Part shown: piece after piece, positions 8,697 to 19,495 of the stretch | Layout: each line of letters opens with the position of its first letter | How positions within the stretch are numbered: position 1 is the stretch's first letter | DNA from: Mycobacterium parmense | GTDB taxonomy: Bacteria; Actinomycetota; Actinomycetes; Mycobacteriales; Mycobacteriaceae | DNA length: 64,000 nucleotides | Direction: 5' to 3' | Assembly: GCF_010730575.1 (NCBI RefSeq) | Contig: NZ_AP022614.1 | Span: forward strand, 3,658,001-3,722,000 | The notes under the pieces: generated by a model | The model's database searches: none | What the model was told of the DNA's origin: nothing | Seen by the model: the letters and a program-made list of their open reading frames with translations, nothing else | Program-made: the position numbers and the translations under genes

Positions 8697-10091
8697 TCAA
8701 CCGATCCCTTCCTCTCGGTCCACCCGTCCGCCGACCCGGGCCTGGATGGGCGCGGCGGCGATCATCGTCAATGGGGTGCTGGTGGGGAAATCGTCTCTCA
8801 GAGAATGGATTCGGGCCCGGCGCACGATCGTCGCCAGCGCCAGCGTCGCCTCGAGCATCGCGAAGTGGTCGCCGATGCAGGCCCGCGGGCCGCCGCCGAA
8901 CGGCAGGTACTGCCAGCGACTGCGGCCCTTCGAGCGCTCGGCGCTGAACCGGTCCGGGTCAAATCGCAGTGGGTTGTCCCACAGGGCGGGGTCGCGGTGC
9001 ATCGCCCAGATCGCGACCACGGCGAAGGTGCCCGCCGGTAGGCGGTGGCCGTCGACCTCGATGTCGGCGAGTACCGACCGCCCGATCGCCGGAGCGGGCG
9101 GGCAGAGCCGCAGCGCCTCGTGCAGTACCTGCGCGGTGTAACGCAGCCGCGGCACGTCCTCATGGGTGAGGCGTCGGTCACCGAGCGTGGCGGCTTCCGC
9201 GGCGACGCGTTGCTGCAGCGCGGGCCGGCGGCCCAGGGCCCATAGCGCGTAGGCCAGCGTGGTCGACGTGGTGTCGTGGCCGGCGAGGAGGAACAGCACC
9301 AGTTCGTTCAAGATCGCCCGGTCCGACAGCGGCCGGCCGGTCTTCGGGTCGACGGTCTGCATCAGGGCACGCACCAACGGCGCGTCGCGCGTCGGGTCGG
9401 ACCGGCACTCGCTCAGCACGTCGGCGGCCAGCCCGAACAGGGCGGCGGTGGCCGCGCGGGCCTTCCGCTGCCCGGCGGTGGGCAGCCAGCGGGGCGGGTT
9501 GACGGGGCGCAGCGCGCGGTCGGCCGCCCACTTCATGCCGTCACGTAACGCGTTGCCCACCAGGTGCGTTCGGTCGGTTAGGTCGATTCCGAGGATCGAA
9601 CGGCCCAGCGCCCGCAACGTCAGCGCGCGGCACTCGGCGTCCAGGTCGACCGTGTCACCGGCGGCCCACCGGTCGGCGATCTGTTCGGCGACCCCGGCCA
9701 TGTGCCCGGCGAAGCGCGGTACGTGCTGTTTGGTGAAGAGCGGCTGCAGCGCGCGCCGGCGCGGCAGCCACTCGCCATGCGCCACCACGAGCAGGTTGTC
9801 GCCCGCCAGCCGGCGGACCTCCGCCGCGACCGGCGTCGCCGCGCGCTCGGCGTAAGCATCCTTGCGCGCCAGCACGTCGTGGGCACCCTGCGGGGAGGAA
9901 ACGATCACCACCGGCGGCATGATCCAGCTGGGCCCCAGCACGTTTCGGGTCACCGGGCCGCCCGCGTTCCGCATGAGCTCCAGGCCGCTGTCGAAGCGGC
10001 GGGTCGCCGTCAGCCGCCGCCAGTACGGCAGGGGGTTTCGCGGCGCGAGCGGCAGCGTGGCGACGTCCAGGGGTGTCAGTGTTGCCGGCAT
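8697..10091 (-). CDS. Cytochrome P450 (cluster with DUF2236 oxygenase)
   Basis: A 464-aa haem-thiolate monooxygenase. Signatures: I-helix LLAGHDTTSTTL (oxygen-activating acid/alcohol region), K-helix ExxR in HEALRLCPP, and haem loop PFGGGPRACIGDHFA whose Cys is the axial ligand. The layout resembles eukaryote-like bacterial P450s rather than short class I forms. I use ATG 10091; GTG 10127 is possible but would place the coding start within the palindrome at 10127-10144. The spacing of that palindrome to ATG 10091 matches the spacing of its twin to the next upstream gene. Redox partner genes are not nearby. Substrate unknown; lipid or steroid hydroxylation is plausible but not shown. Confidence 0.85.
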   Translation of the reverse strand: MPATLTPLDVATLPLAPRNPLPYWRRLTATRRFDSGLELMRNAGGPVTRNVLGPSWIMPPVVIVSSPQGAHDVLARKDAYAERAATPVAAEVRRLAGDNLLVVAHGEWLPRRRALQPLFTKQHVPRFAGHMAGVAEQIADRWAAGDTVDLDAECRALTLRALGRSILGIDLTDRTHLVGNALRDGMKWAADRALRPVNPPRWLPTAGQRKARAATAALFGLAADVLSECRSDPTRDAPLVRALMQTVDPKTGRPLSDRAILNELVLFLLAGHDTTSTTLAYALWALGRRPALQQRVAAEAATLGDRRLTHEDVPRLRYTAQVLHEALRLCPPAPAIGRSVLADIEVDGHRLPAGTFAVVAIWAMHRDPALWDNPLRFDPDRFSAERSKGRSRWQYLPFGGGPRACIGDHFAMLEATLALATIVRRARIHSLRDDFPTSTPLTMIAAAPIQARVGGRVDREEGIG

Positions 10092-10126
10092 GTCCCTCAG
10101 GGTGGGCCGGCACGGAAGTGCGGTCA

Positions 10127-10144
10127 CGCGTAGTCGACTACTCG
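10127..10144. promoter_or_regulatory. Palindromic operator-like site upstream of the P450 gene
   Basis: The core GTAGTCGACTAC (10130-10141) is a perfect 12-base palindrome. The 18-base site matches, in 17 of 18 positions when one is reverse-complemented, the site at 11381-11398 in front of the DUF2236 gene. Both cores lie about 38 bases from the ATG of the gene they precede. A shared regulator, probably the LAL protein encoded at the head of the cluster, is the simplest reading. Confidence 0.6.
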
Positions 10145-10161
10145 CCTCGGTCGGACCCAGC

Positions 10162-11346
10162 TCAGGCGAGCAGATCCCAGTTGCGGGCGAGGTTGTCGGG
10201 AATGTCGAACGGCGCCCGCTCGCCGCCCCGCTCCATCGTGAAGAGCGCGCCCAGCAGATCGCGCCCGATCGTCGGGGCCATGCGCGACATCAGGTGGTAG
10301 CGCAGCAGGTCGCGTTCGACGCGGCCCAGGGCATGCACCAACAACCAGTCGGCGGCGCGCGCGAGCGGGCCGGGGCGCTCGGCGAGCGTCGACTCCGGAA
10401 CCCCCAACTGCTCGGCGGTCTCGTCGCCGATCAGGTGGCGGATCAGCGCCGGGATCGTGCCGTCCAACCGGCGCAGCGGTGTCAGTTCGTCCAGCAGCTC
10501 GAGCAGGGCCCGGGTGAGCTCCCGCCCTTCCGGTGACGCACTGAACTGCCGGCGCCGGATGGCGTCGACCAACGCGGCGGCGTCGGGCACGTCGCGCACC
10601 AGCAGCTCGTCGCGCACCCCGAGCAGGTGCCCGATGACGTTCCACAGGTGCAGGTAGGCGCGCATGTCCCGGGCGCCCACGCGCACACCGAGGCGACGCA
10701 TCGGATCGGCGAAGACATACGAGAAGGCCAGCAACGTCCCCGCGAGGTCCTCCTGGTTGATCGGCGTCCCCCAGTCGGCGTGCCACATGCCGGGCGCCTG
10801 CTCGTTGCGGGCCTTGATCAGGTGGCGGACGGCCGCGTGCATCAGGCGCACGCGCTGAATGGTGCGCCGGCCCTTGCCGTTCTCGTCGAGGCCACCGGCA
10901 TTGAGCGAATCGATGAGGAATTGACCGGTTTCCATCACCCGCCGGCGCGCGTCGGTGTCGAGCCGCGCGGTCAGGTACAGCACCTTCACGCCCTTGGCCG
11001 CCGCGTACGACGACGGCAGCGACGCGCAGAACAGGCAGGCCGCGACCTGCACGCCCCACGTCTCGAACAATCGCTGCCCGCGCGCGATCAGGGCCGGGTC
11101 GGCCCACTCGGGCAGGGGCAGGGTCTCGACGAGGTAGGCCCTGATCTCCGCGGGCAGCTCCTCGGGCACCGGCTGATCGACGCGGACCAGCGTCCGCATC
11201 AGCGCGTTGACCGCGTCAACTCCGCCCCCCTCAAGCACCGCAGCGACCGGCGCGTCGGCCAGCGGATCGCCCAACCCGCGCATGCGATCCAGCAGCGTGT
11301 CGGTCCACCTCGAGCCTGCGCTGACGCTGCACGTATCGCTCGCCAT
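10162..11346 (-). CDS. DUF2236 oxygenase (MpaB/latex-clearing-protein superfamily)
   Basis: A 394-aa protein of the DUF2236 family, helical and probably haem-binding like MpaB and Lcp oxygenases. Recognisable stretches are RVRLMHAAVRHLI (near 165), NQEDLAGTLLAFSY (near 195) and AYLHLWNVIGHLLGV (near 230), with the histidines and arginine usually conserved in the family. No signal peptide: probably cytosolic or peripheral. It lies between the LAL regulator gene (45 bases upstream) and the P450 gene, all on the minus strand, suggesting successive oxidations of one hydrophobic substrate. An operator-like palindrome precedes it at 11381-11398. The substrate is unknown. Confidence 0.82.
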   Translation of the reverse strand: MASDTCSVSAGSRWTDTLLDRMRGLGDPLADAPVAAVLEGGGVDAVNALMRTLVRVDQPVPEELPAEIRAYLVETLPLPEWADPALIARGQRLFETWGVQVAACLFCASLPSSYAAAKGVKVLYLTARLDTDARRRVMETGQFLIDSLNAGGLDENGKGRRTIQRVRLMHAAVRHLIKARNEQAPGMWHADWGTPINQEDLAGTLLAFSYVFADPMRRLGVRVGARDMRAYLHLWNVIGHLLGVRDELLVRDVPDAAALVDAIRRRQFSASPEGRELTRALLELLDELTPLRRLDGTIPALIRHLIGDETAEQLGVPESTLAERPGPLARAADWLLVHALGRVERDLLRYHLMSRMAPTIGRDLLGALFTMERGGERAPFDIPDNLARNWDLLA

Positions 11347-11380
11347 GCGAGCAGCGTGTCAGAGATTTGTCCCGCTGCCA

Positions 11381-11398
11381 CGAGTAGTCGGCTACGCG
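11381..11398. promoter_or_regulatory. Palindromic operator-like site upstream of the DUF2236 gene
   Basis: Core GTAGTCGGCTAC (11384-11395), one base short of a perfect palindrome, spans the stop codon of the LAL regulator gene. It is the near-identical, inverted partner of the site at 10127-10144. A shorter partial match (GAGTAGTCGG at 50753-50762) lies upstream of the TetR gene but does not share the full palindrome. Confidence 0.6.
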
Positions 11399-14004
11399 CG
11401 CGGGCCCGCTCGCAGCATCTCGACGAGCTCCTCGCGCGACCCGGCGCCCAGGCGCTGGTAGGCGCGGTACACATGTCCTTCGACCGTGCGCACCGACGTG
11501 ACGAGCCGCTCCGCGATCTCCTTGTGCGACAGGCCCGCGGCGACGAGCTCGATGATCTCGCGCTGACGGTCGGTCAGCGGCTGGCCGATCGGGTTGCGCA
11601 GCGCCGGTGTGCACAGGCCGCCGCATTCGGTGGCCAGCTCCTGCGCCACCGCCGCGGCGTACAGGCTGCGCTTGCGCTGCTGGTTGCGGCTGAAGGCCAC
11701 GGCCGCCTGGGCGGCGACGTCGGCCGCCGCGGCGCGGTCGCCGATCGCCCGGTAGTCGGCCGACGCCTTCAGCAGCCCCTCCCCGTCGCCGGTCGCGAGC
11801 GAATCAGTATGCCGCGCAACGGCACACGCCAGCGGAAATGCCAGGATGTCGGCCAGCTCACGCGCGCGCGCCGCCCCCGACGCGTCGCCCCACTGCGCCG
11901 CCGCCTGCAGGCAGGCCACCTCGTGCGTCGGCTGCTCGCGCGTCCGCGCGTCCTCGCGGGCCGCGCGGACGATCGACGTGGCGTCGGCCAGTCGTCCGCC
12001 GGCCGCGAGTGCCCAGCCGCCGGCCAGCGCAAGACCGGTCTGCATGAACAGGTAGTCAGCCGGAACGTGTTGTCGCGCTTGCCTTATCGCCTCGTCCGCC
12101 GCGTCCGCCTCGCCCAGCTTCGCGTGCGCCTCGGCCAGCGCGAAGCAGCTCGCCGCCCGCAAGCCCGTTGTGACACTGTGCTTCTGCGCCCCGGCCTGGG
12201 CCTCGTGCAGCAGCGTCAGAGCGGCGCGCAGATCGCCGCGGACCAGCTCGGCCTGGCCGAGCAGGAACGCGAGATTGGCGTAGGCCAGGCCTGGCACGTC
12301 GCGGACCGACTCGGCCAGCTGCTGGGCCGCCCGCACGCATTCGTCGATGCGCCCGTTGAGCCGGCAGGCGCGGGCGTAGACCGCGCCGTACCAGAACCGC
12401 ATGGGTGACGCCTGAAACGACGTGATCGCGCGGTCCATGGCCCGCCCCACCATCTCGGAGATGTCGGTGATCTTGCCGAGCGCACCCTGGGCGGTGGTCA
12501 GCGCGACGGACGCCAGCATCGCGTGGAAGTCGGGCAGCGTGGGAGAGCTCAGCGCCGCCCGCGCCTTGTCCGCCGCCGAGCCGCAACGAGCCATGACGGC
12601 GTCGACGCACGCTTCGACCGCGGCGCGCTCGGCGCGCTGCGCCTCCGATTCCGGCGTCGTCGCCAAGCCGTCGAGGATCGCGGCCGCGTCGCGGGGGCGG
12701 CCCAGGTTCCACACCAGGTTCGCCGCGCGCACGGTGGCCCAGTGATGTCCGTCGGGGTCGTCGACGCCGATGCCGGCGAGGATCGCCTCGGCCTTCTCGC
12801 CGTGCCCGCGCCCGGCCAGGCTGATCGCGCGCAGCCCCTCGGCCTCGCTGATCCCCGCCTCGGCCGCGGCGGCGGCGAATCGGTCGGACAGGTCGAGATC
12901 GAGCAGCGTCATCGCGAGCTGCGCCGCCCGCAGGTACAGCTGCGGGTCGGGCGGAAGGTCCGATTCCAGCGTCAACAGCGCCCGGCGCACGGTGGCCGAC
13001 ACGTCGGCGTCGGCGTGCCGGGCCAGGCGCTGCGCGAGCCGGCCGCGGATGCGCGACAGGTACATCTCGCTGGCGACGGCGCGGCGAAGCTCGCCGAACA
13101 GCGGATGGGCCAGCCGGGCCAGGAGCCGGGGGCCGGTGCGTTCCACGATGACCAGGCCCAGGCGCTCGGCCTCCTCGAGGTCCGCGCGGGCCACCAGGTC
13201 GCAGAGCACGTCGACCGCCAGCGGCTCGTACTGCGAGAGGGTGTCGACGACCGCCGCCACCTCGGGCTGCAGCCGGCTCAGCTGCCGGCCGACCATGTCG
13301 CCGAGGCTGTCGGAGACCGCGACGCGCTCGTCCCACATCCACACCCCGGCCACCTGCTTGATCGCCCCGGCCGCGATCTGGTCCTTCAGCAGCTGGCGCA
13401 CGAACAGCGCGTTGCCGCCGGTCAGTTGCCAGAATCGCCGGGCGCTGCGGCTGTCCACGGCGCCACCGAGCGCACCCTCGATGATCCGGCGCACGTCAGG
13501 GGCCGAAAGGGGTTGCAGATCAAGGCGCGCGAGCAGCTCGTCCTTCCACAGGGCCGTGATGGCGTCGGCCTCGTCGCCGCCGGTGCGCACCGTGACCAGC
13601 AACCGGGTGCCGCGCGCCTGCGCCAGCTGGTGGATGACGTGGGCGGACAGCCCGTCCAGCAGGTGCGCGTCGTCGACGCCGATCAGCACCCGGCCGCGAC
13701 GTTGCTGCTCGATGAAGGAGTTGATGACCCGCCGCACGCCGGAAATCGGGTCGGGCACCGCGTCGCAAATCGACGGGGTGAATGCGCCCAGCGGCAGTTG
13801 TCGCGCGGACTGCGTTCCCACGATCCAGTACGTCCGCTCACCGGACGCCTCCGCACGAGCCAGCACTTCGCGTGCGAGCCTGGTCTTGCCCACTCCCGCC
13901 GCCCCGGCGATGACGGCGCCCGACGAATTGCCGACTCCGCTGAGCGCTCGGCGAATTGCGGCTAATTCGCTGTCACGCCCTGTCAGCAAATCGGCGCCGA
14001 TCAC
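11392..14004 (-). CDS. LAL-type regulator: AAA/STAND ATPase with C-terminal LuxR helix-turn-helix
   Basis: An 870-aa transcriptional activator of the MalT/LAL class. Near the N-terminus is Walker A GAAGVGKTRLA (about 35-45) and further on Walker B-like VLIGVDDAHLL; a long helical, TPR-like middle follows; the C-terminal 65 residues form a LuxR domain (LTDRQREIIELVAAGLSHKE and the recognition segment SVRTVEGHV). GTG 14004 gives the natural N-terminus IGADLLTGRDSEL; longer upstream reading has low-complexity sequence. It heads a minus-strand cluster with DUF2236, P450 and DUF5995 genes. The ATP/inducer-switched activation is family knowledge; the two palindromes at 10.1 and 11.4 kb are its likely sites. 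Confidence 0.87.
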   Translation of the reverse strand: MIGADLLTGRDSELAAIRRALSGVGNSSGAVIAGAAGVGKTRLAREVLARAEASGERTYWIVGTQSARQLPLGAFTPSICDAVPDPISGVRRVINSFIEQQRRGRVLIGVDDAHLLDGLSAHVIHQLAQARGTRLLVTVRTGGDEADAITALWKDELLARLDLQPLSAPDVRRIIEGALGGAVDSRSARRFWQLTGGNALFVRQLLKDQIAAGAIKQVAGVWMWDERVAVSDSLGDMVGRQLSRLQPEVAAVVDTLSQYEPLAVDVLCDLVARADLEEAERLGLVIVERTGPRLLARLAHPLFGELRRAVASEMYLSRIRGRLAQRLARHADADVSATVRRALLTLESDLPPDPQLYLRAAQLAMTLLDLDLSDRFAAAAAEAGISEAEGLRAISLAGRGHGEKAEAILAGIGVDDPDGHHWATVRAANLVWNLGRPRDAAAILDGLATTPESEAQRAERAAVEACVDAVMARCGSAADKARAALSSPTLPDFHAMLASVALTTAQGALGKITDISEMVGRAMDRAITSFQASPMRFWYGAVYARACRLNGRIDECVRAAQQLAESVRDVPGLAYANLAFLLGQAELVRGDLRAALTLLHEAQAGAQKHSVTTGLRAASCFALAEAHAKLGEADAADEAIRQARQHVPADYLFMQTGLALAGGWALAAGGRLADATSIVRAAREDARTREQPTHEVACLQAAAQWGDASGAARARELADILAFPLACAVARHTDSLATGDGEGLLKASADYRAIGDRAAAADVAAQAAVAFSRNQQRKRSLYAAAVAQELATECGGLCTPALRNPIGQPLTDRQREIIELVAAGLSHKEIAERLVTSVRTVEGHVYRAYQRLGAGSREELVEMLRAGPRA

Positions 14005-14077
14005 CGGCCGAATATAACGCCTATCGGCGAACAAACGGAACGACAATCTTTGCTGGGCGCCGGGAGAGCTTGGAAGA

Positions 14078-14476
14078 TCAGCGCCGCGGCTTCCAGACCA
14101 CCAGAGCGGTGCTCTTGGGCACCACTGCGATGTCGCGGCGCTGGCCGGCACGCAGTTGCGCGATTTCCTCGGTCATCTCCTTCACCCGCGACTGCAGCGC
14201 CTCGACCTGGTTGGTCAGCTCGATGATGCGCTTGATGCCGGCGAGGTTGACCCCCTCGTCCTGCGACAGCCGCTGCACCTCACGCAGCAGATCGACGTCG
14301 TGCTCCGAATAGCGCCGTCCCCCGCCGGAAGTGCGGCGCGGGCTGACCAGGCCGAGGCGGTCGTAGGTGCGCAGGGTCTGCGCGTGCATGCCCGCCAGCT
14401 CGGCGGCCACCGAGATCAGGAAGGTCCGCGCCTCATCCTTGCGGGAGTTGCGCGGGTTGCCGGAATTCACCGCCAT
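14078..14476 (-). CDS. hspR: HspR heat-shock repressor (MerR family)
   Basis: A 132-aa MerR-type repressor that with DnaK as co-repressor shuts off dnaK operon and clpB transcription by binding HAIR sites. The DNA-binding domain covers about residues 20-90 (ISVAAELAGMHAQTLRTYDR, then GRRYSEHDVDLLREVQRL), followed by a short coiled coil (LTNQVEALQSRVKEMTEEI) and a basic hydrophobic C-terminal tail (ALVVWKPRR). ATG 14476 overlaps the dnaJ stop by one base (TGATG). Three HAIR-like sites are present in this window: 1482-1502, 18249-18269 and 18304-18324, giving an autoregulated loop. Confidence 0.96.
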   Translation of the reverse strand: MAVNSGNPRNSRKDEARTFLISVAAELAGMHAQTLRTYDRLGLVSPRRTSGGGRRYSEHDVDLLREVQRLSQDEGVNLAGIKRIIELTNQVEALQSRVKEMTEEIAQLRAGQRRDIAVVPKSTALVVWKPRR

Positions 14477-15654
14477 CAGCGATTACCCGCCCATCCGGCG
14501 CGTGGGTTGAAACCACTGGCACGCTCGGCTTCCGCGTAGGCCTCGAGGGCCTCCATCGCGGCACCCTCCAGGTTGGGCGGCACCGCGACCTTCACGGTGA
14601 CCAGCAGGTCACCGTTGCCGCCGCCGCGCTTGGGCACACCGCGCCCGCGCACCCGCAGGATGCGCCCGTCGGCGGTGCCCTTGGGCACCCGCACGCCGAC
14701 CTTGCCGTCCAGCGTGGGCACCGAAAGGGTGGAGCCGAGGGCCAATTCGGTGAAGCTGACCGGAACGGTCACGGTGAGGTCGTCGCCGTCGCGGCCGAAC
14801 ACCTTGTCCGGACGCACGTGGACGGTCACATAGAGGTCACCCGACGGCGCGCCGCGCAGCCCGGCCTCGCCCTGACCGGGCAGCCGGATGCGCTGGCCGT
14901 CCTCGACGCCGGGCGGGATCCGCACGTTGATGGTGCGGGTGCGCGTCGTCACGCCGGTGCCCTTGCACTCGTCGCACGGGTGCTCGATGATCGAGCCGCT
15001 ACCGCGGCAGTCGGTGCACGGCTCGGAGAAGCCGAACGCGCCCTGGTTGCGGTTGATCACGCCCGATCCGTTGCAGGTGGGACACACCTTGGGGCTGGTG
15101 CCCGGCCGCGCGCCGCTGCCGTGACAGTTGGTGCACGGCGCCGGGCTGGTGAGCCGCAGCGGCATCGCCACGCCCTTGGCCGCCTCGACGAAATCCAGCT
15201 CCGTTTCGGTCTCGAGGTCGTTGCCGCGGCGCGGCCGGCTGGGCCGCGCGCCCGCACCCCGCCCGAACAGGCCGCCGAACAGGTCGCCGATGTTCGCCCC
15301 GCCGCTGCGGCCGGCGGCGTCGAAAAGGTCGTTGAGGTTGAACTCCGCGCCGTCACCGCCGACGTTGAAGCCACCGAATCCCCCGCCGTCGAACCGGCGT
15401 CCGCCGAAACCGCCGCCCGCGAACAGGCGGCGGGTCTCGTCGTACTCCTTGCGCTTGGCCGGGTCCGACAACACGTTGTGCGCCTCGGAGACGGCCTTGA
15501 AGCGTTCGCCGGCGGCGGGATTGTCGGGATTGGCGTCAGGGTGCAGGTCGCGCGCCAGCTTGCGGTAGGCGCGCTTGATCTCTTCCGGGCTGGCGTCAGA
15601 GGAGACGCCCAGCTCCTTGTAGAAGTCCTTCTCGACCCACTCACGCTGGGCCAT
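14476..15654 (-). CDS. dnaJ: DnaJ co-chaperone (Hsp40, type I)
   Basis: A 392-aa co-chaperone that delivers unfolded clients to DnaK and stimulates its ATPase. In order: J-domain (about 8-75) with HPD in [12 protein letters not shown]; Gly/Phe-rich linker (about 85-135, [16 protein letters not shown]); zinc domain with four CxxCxGxG motifs ([32 protein letters not shown]); C-terminal substrate-binding and dimerisation region. Because it sits directly behind grpE and overlaps hspR it corresponds to DnaJ1 of mycobacteria. ATG 15654 is followed by the canonical J-domain opening [16 protein letters not shown]. Confidence 0.96.
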   Translation of the reverse strand: MAQREWVEKDFYKELGVSSDASPEEIKRAYRKLARDLHPDANPDNPAAGERFKAVSEAHNVLSDPAKRKEYDETRRLFAGGGFGGRRFDGGGFGGFNVGGDGAEFNLNDLFDAAGRSGGANIGDLFGGLFGRGAGARPSRPRRGNDLETETELDFVEAAKGVAMPLRLTSPAPCTNCHGSGARPGTSPKVCPTCNGSGVINRNQGAFGFSEPCTDCRGSGSIIEHPCDECKGTGVTTRTRTINVRIPPGVEDGQRIRLPGQGEAGLRGAPSGDLYVTVHVRPDKVFGRDGDDLTVTVPVSFTELALGSTLSVPTLDGKVGVRVPKGTADGRILRVRGRGVPKRGGGNGDLLVTVKVAVPPNLEGAAMEALEAYAEAERASGFNPRAGWAGNR

Positions 15655-15707
15655 GTCGCGTCACCCCCTCTCACCTCTCTCGTGTTCTGCTGTGCTGATT
15701 GTGTGGT

Positions 15708-16345
15708 CTAGTCACCGGGTTCGCCGGGGTTATCGCCCGATTCGGCCGGCGCGGCGCGATCGCCCGCCACCGCGTCCGCCACGGTGTCATCCACCGTGTC
15801 GACGACCCCGACCAGCGCGTGCCGCAGGACCTGGTCGCCCAGTTTGTAGCCCTGCCGCATGACGGTGCCGATCACCGGGCGCGAGCCGTCGCCCTCGTGC
15901 TGGACCGCTTCGTGCAGCACCGGGTCGAAGTCCTCGCCCTCCTCGCCGAACGCCGTCAGTCCGAGCCCGGACAACGCGCTGTCCAGCTTGTCGGCCACCG
16001 ACTTCAGCGGGCCCGAGTCCAGGTCGCCGTGCTTGCGCGCGCGGTCGAGATCGTCGAGCACGCCCAGCAATTGATTGACGACGGCCGCCTTGGCCCGGTC
16101 CGCCGCGGCCTGCTGGTCGCGCAGCGCGCGCTTGCGGTAGTTGGCGAAGTCGGCCTGCACCCGCTGCAGATCGGCGGTGAGCTCGGCGACTTTGGTGTCG
16201 GCCGGGCCTGCCTCCGATCCCGTGGGCGCGGCCGCTCCCGGCGCCCCTCCCGGCTGGGCGCCGGGAGGGGCCTGCCGCACTTCTCCGGTCTCCGGATCGA
16301 TGCGCCGCTTGTCGGTGACCGTTACCTGTTCCGGGTGTCCTTCGC

Positions 16346-16349
<4 letters not shown>
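15708..16349 (-). CDS. grpE: GrpE nucleotide-exchange factor
   Basis: A 213-aa exchange factor that releases ADP from DnaK. The N-terminal third is disordered and Pro/Gly/Ala-rich, then a long dimerising helix (about 55-100: [20 protein letters not shown]) and the beta-wing ([20 protein letters not shown] with [14 protein letters not shown]). The GTG start at 16349 overlaps the dnaK stop by four bases (GTGA), so translation is coupled. The C-terminal acidic tail is longer than in enteric GrpE, usual for mycobacteria. Confidence 0.95.
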
Positions 16350-18205
<1,856 letters not shown>

Positions 18206-18248
18206 AGTGATTCCTCCTGAGTAGTAGAGCTTTCTGTCGTGGCACTAT

Positions 18249-18269
18249 GCTGAGTGAACCCCGCTCAAG
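18249..18269. promoter_or_regulatory. HAIR-like site, dnaK-proximal
   Basis: GCTGAGT-N7-GCTCAAG on the + strand, 11 of 14 arm positions matching CTTGAGT-N7-ACTCAAG. It is the weaker of two HAIR-like repeats in the dnaK promoter region, 35 bases from the other. Confidence 0.65.
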
Positions 18270-18303
18270 ACTGCCTCCGCCTCCGTGGCGGTGTCAAACC
18301 AAG

Positions 18304-18324
18304 CTTGAGTGTGGTTCGCTCAAC
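18304..18324. promoter_or_regulatory. HAIR element, dnaK-distal
   Basis: CTTGAGT-N7-GCTCAAC on the + strand, 12 of 14 arm bases matching the HspR consensus. With the site at 18249-18269 it forms the expected paired HspR operator of a mycobacterial dnaK promoter. Confidence 0.85.
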
Positions 18325-18431
18325 TTATCGATCATGCCAACGGTGGGCACCGCCGTCTTGTTCCCGGCGCGCGCCGAGCCTGCCGGAGTTGCCGGCGCCG
18401 AACGTTCCCGGTGCGCGAGACGGCCGTCGCG

Positions 18432-18486
18432 CTTTGCCGATCAGGTGCCGATCGTGTACCGATCAGCTGCCGATCGCCCGGTGATC
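18432..18486. repeat. Five 11-bp units ending in CCGATC/GTGATC
   Basis: Consecutive 11-base units read CTTTGCCGATC, AGGTGCCGATC, GTGTACCGATC, AGCTGCCGATC and the weaker GCCCGGTGATC. The array covers the LysR stop codon and reaches towards the dnaK promoter (nearest HAIR about 110 bases away). The 11-base phase puts each unit on the same helix face. Whether it binds protein or is just a slipped repeat cannot be told from sequence. Confidence 0.7.
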
Positions 18487-19389
18487 AGACGCCGACCGGA
18501 CGGTGATCATCTCCTCCATCAGCGCCAACAGCGCACGCGCCGCGGCGCTCGGCGGCCGCATCGCCGAGGTGGCGACGTAGAGCCGCCACTGCATGTCGTG
18601 GTCGGCGATCTTGACCGTCGCGAGGCCGGAGTCGTCGATCTCGTCGAGGATCGACCAGCTCAGGAATCCGATACCCAGGCCGTTGCGGATGTAGGTCGCC
18701 GCCGTGCCCAGGTCGGCGACCTCGAGCGCGACGGTCCGGTCCACACAGGCGGCGGTGAACGCGTTGTCCACCACCGTCCTGGTGCCGTAGCCGGGCGGGC
18801 TGTCCACGAACGACATTCCGGCCAGCTCGGCCAGCGGCACCGAGTCCCGTTGCGCCAGGGGGTGGTCGGCGGGAACGACCAGGAGCAGGGGCACGGCGGC
18901 GACCAGCCGTGCGTGCAGGTCGGCCGGCGCCGGGCCGGTGAAGACCAGGAAAGCGACGTCGAGGTCGCCGTCACGCAGCTGCCGGGCCAGGCCGGCCGAC
19001 CCGGCTGCGGCGGCCCGCAGGTGCACAACCACCTGCGGGTGCCGGGCGTGCAGCTCGGACAACAGCGTGGGCAGATCGATGACGCCTATCGAGGTGAGCG
19101 TCCCCAGCGTGACCGTCCCGCAGACCGACCCACAGGTGGCGTTGACGGCATCCTTGGCGGCGCGCGCCGCGTCGATGGTTTCTCGGGCGCGGGGCCGCAG
19201 CACCTCGCCGGCCGGGGTCAGCGTCACACCCGCCGGGCCCCGGGCGAACAGCTCGGCGCCGAGCTCACGTTCGAGGGCCTTGATGGTGGCCGACACCCCG
19301 GACTGGACGACGTGGAGCCTCTTGGCGGCCTCGGTGAAGCTGCGGTTGTCGGCGACGGCCAGGAAATACTCCAGGTGGCGAAGCTCCAT
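18463..19389 (-). CDS. LysR-family transcriptional regulator
   Basis: A 308-aa LysR-type regulator: winged helix-turn-helix at about 1-60 (ELRHLEYFLAVADNRSFTEA, then QSGVSATIKALERELGAEL), linker helix, and an effector-binding domain from about 90. ATG 19389 gives the standard MELRHLEYF opening. It is divergent from the aldehyde dehydrogenase gene with 106 bases between, containing an ATCGT-N11-ACGAT repeat (19461-19481) of the T-N11-A LysR-box type, so it most likely controls that gene in response to its substrate. The 3' end runs into the 11-bp repeat array. Inducer unknown. Confidence 0.88.
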   Translation of the reverse strand: MELRHLEYFLAVADNRSFTEAAKRLHVVQSGVSATIKALERELGAELFARGPAGVTLTPAGEVLRPRARETIDAARAAKDAVNATCGSVCGTVTLGTLTSIGVIDLPTLLSELHARHPQVVVHLRAAAAGSAGLARQLRDGDLDVAFLVFTGPAPADLHARLVAAVPLLLVVPADHPLAQRDSVPLAELAGMSFVDSPPGYGTRTVVDNAFTAACVDRTVALEVADLGTAATYIRNGLGIGFLSWSILDEIDDSGLATVKIADHDMQWRLYVATSAMRPPSAAARALLALMEEMITVRSASDHRAIGS

Positions 19390-19460
19390 GCTGCCATTAT
19401 TACGATTTCCGATAAGACCTATCAAAACATGTCATTGGCGCTGATCGCCTCGCCGCAAAT

Positions 19461-19481
19461 ATCGTACGCATGTCAAACGAT
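19461..19481. promoter_or_regulatory. LysR-type binding box (T-N11-A) before the aldehyde dehydrogenase gene
   Basis: Perfect 5-base arms ATCGT and ACGAT separated by 11 bases, the classic LysR-regulator box, 14 bases before the TTG start at 19496 and 71 bases from the divergent lysR-type ATG. The position near the dehydrogenase start fits an activation or repression site. Confidence 0.55.
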
Positions 19482-19495
19482 TTGGACGGTGCCCC

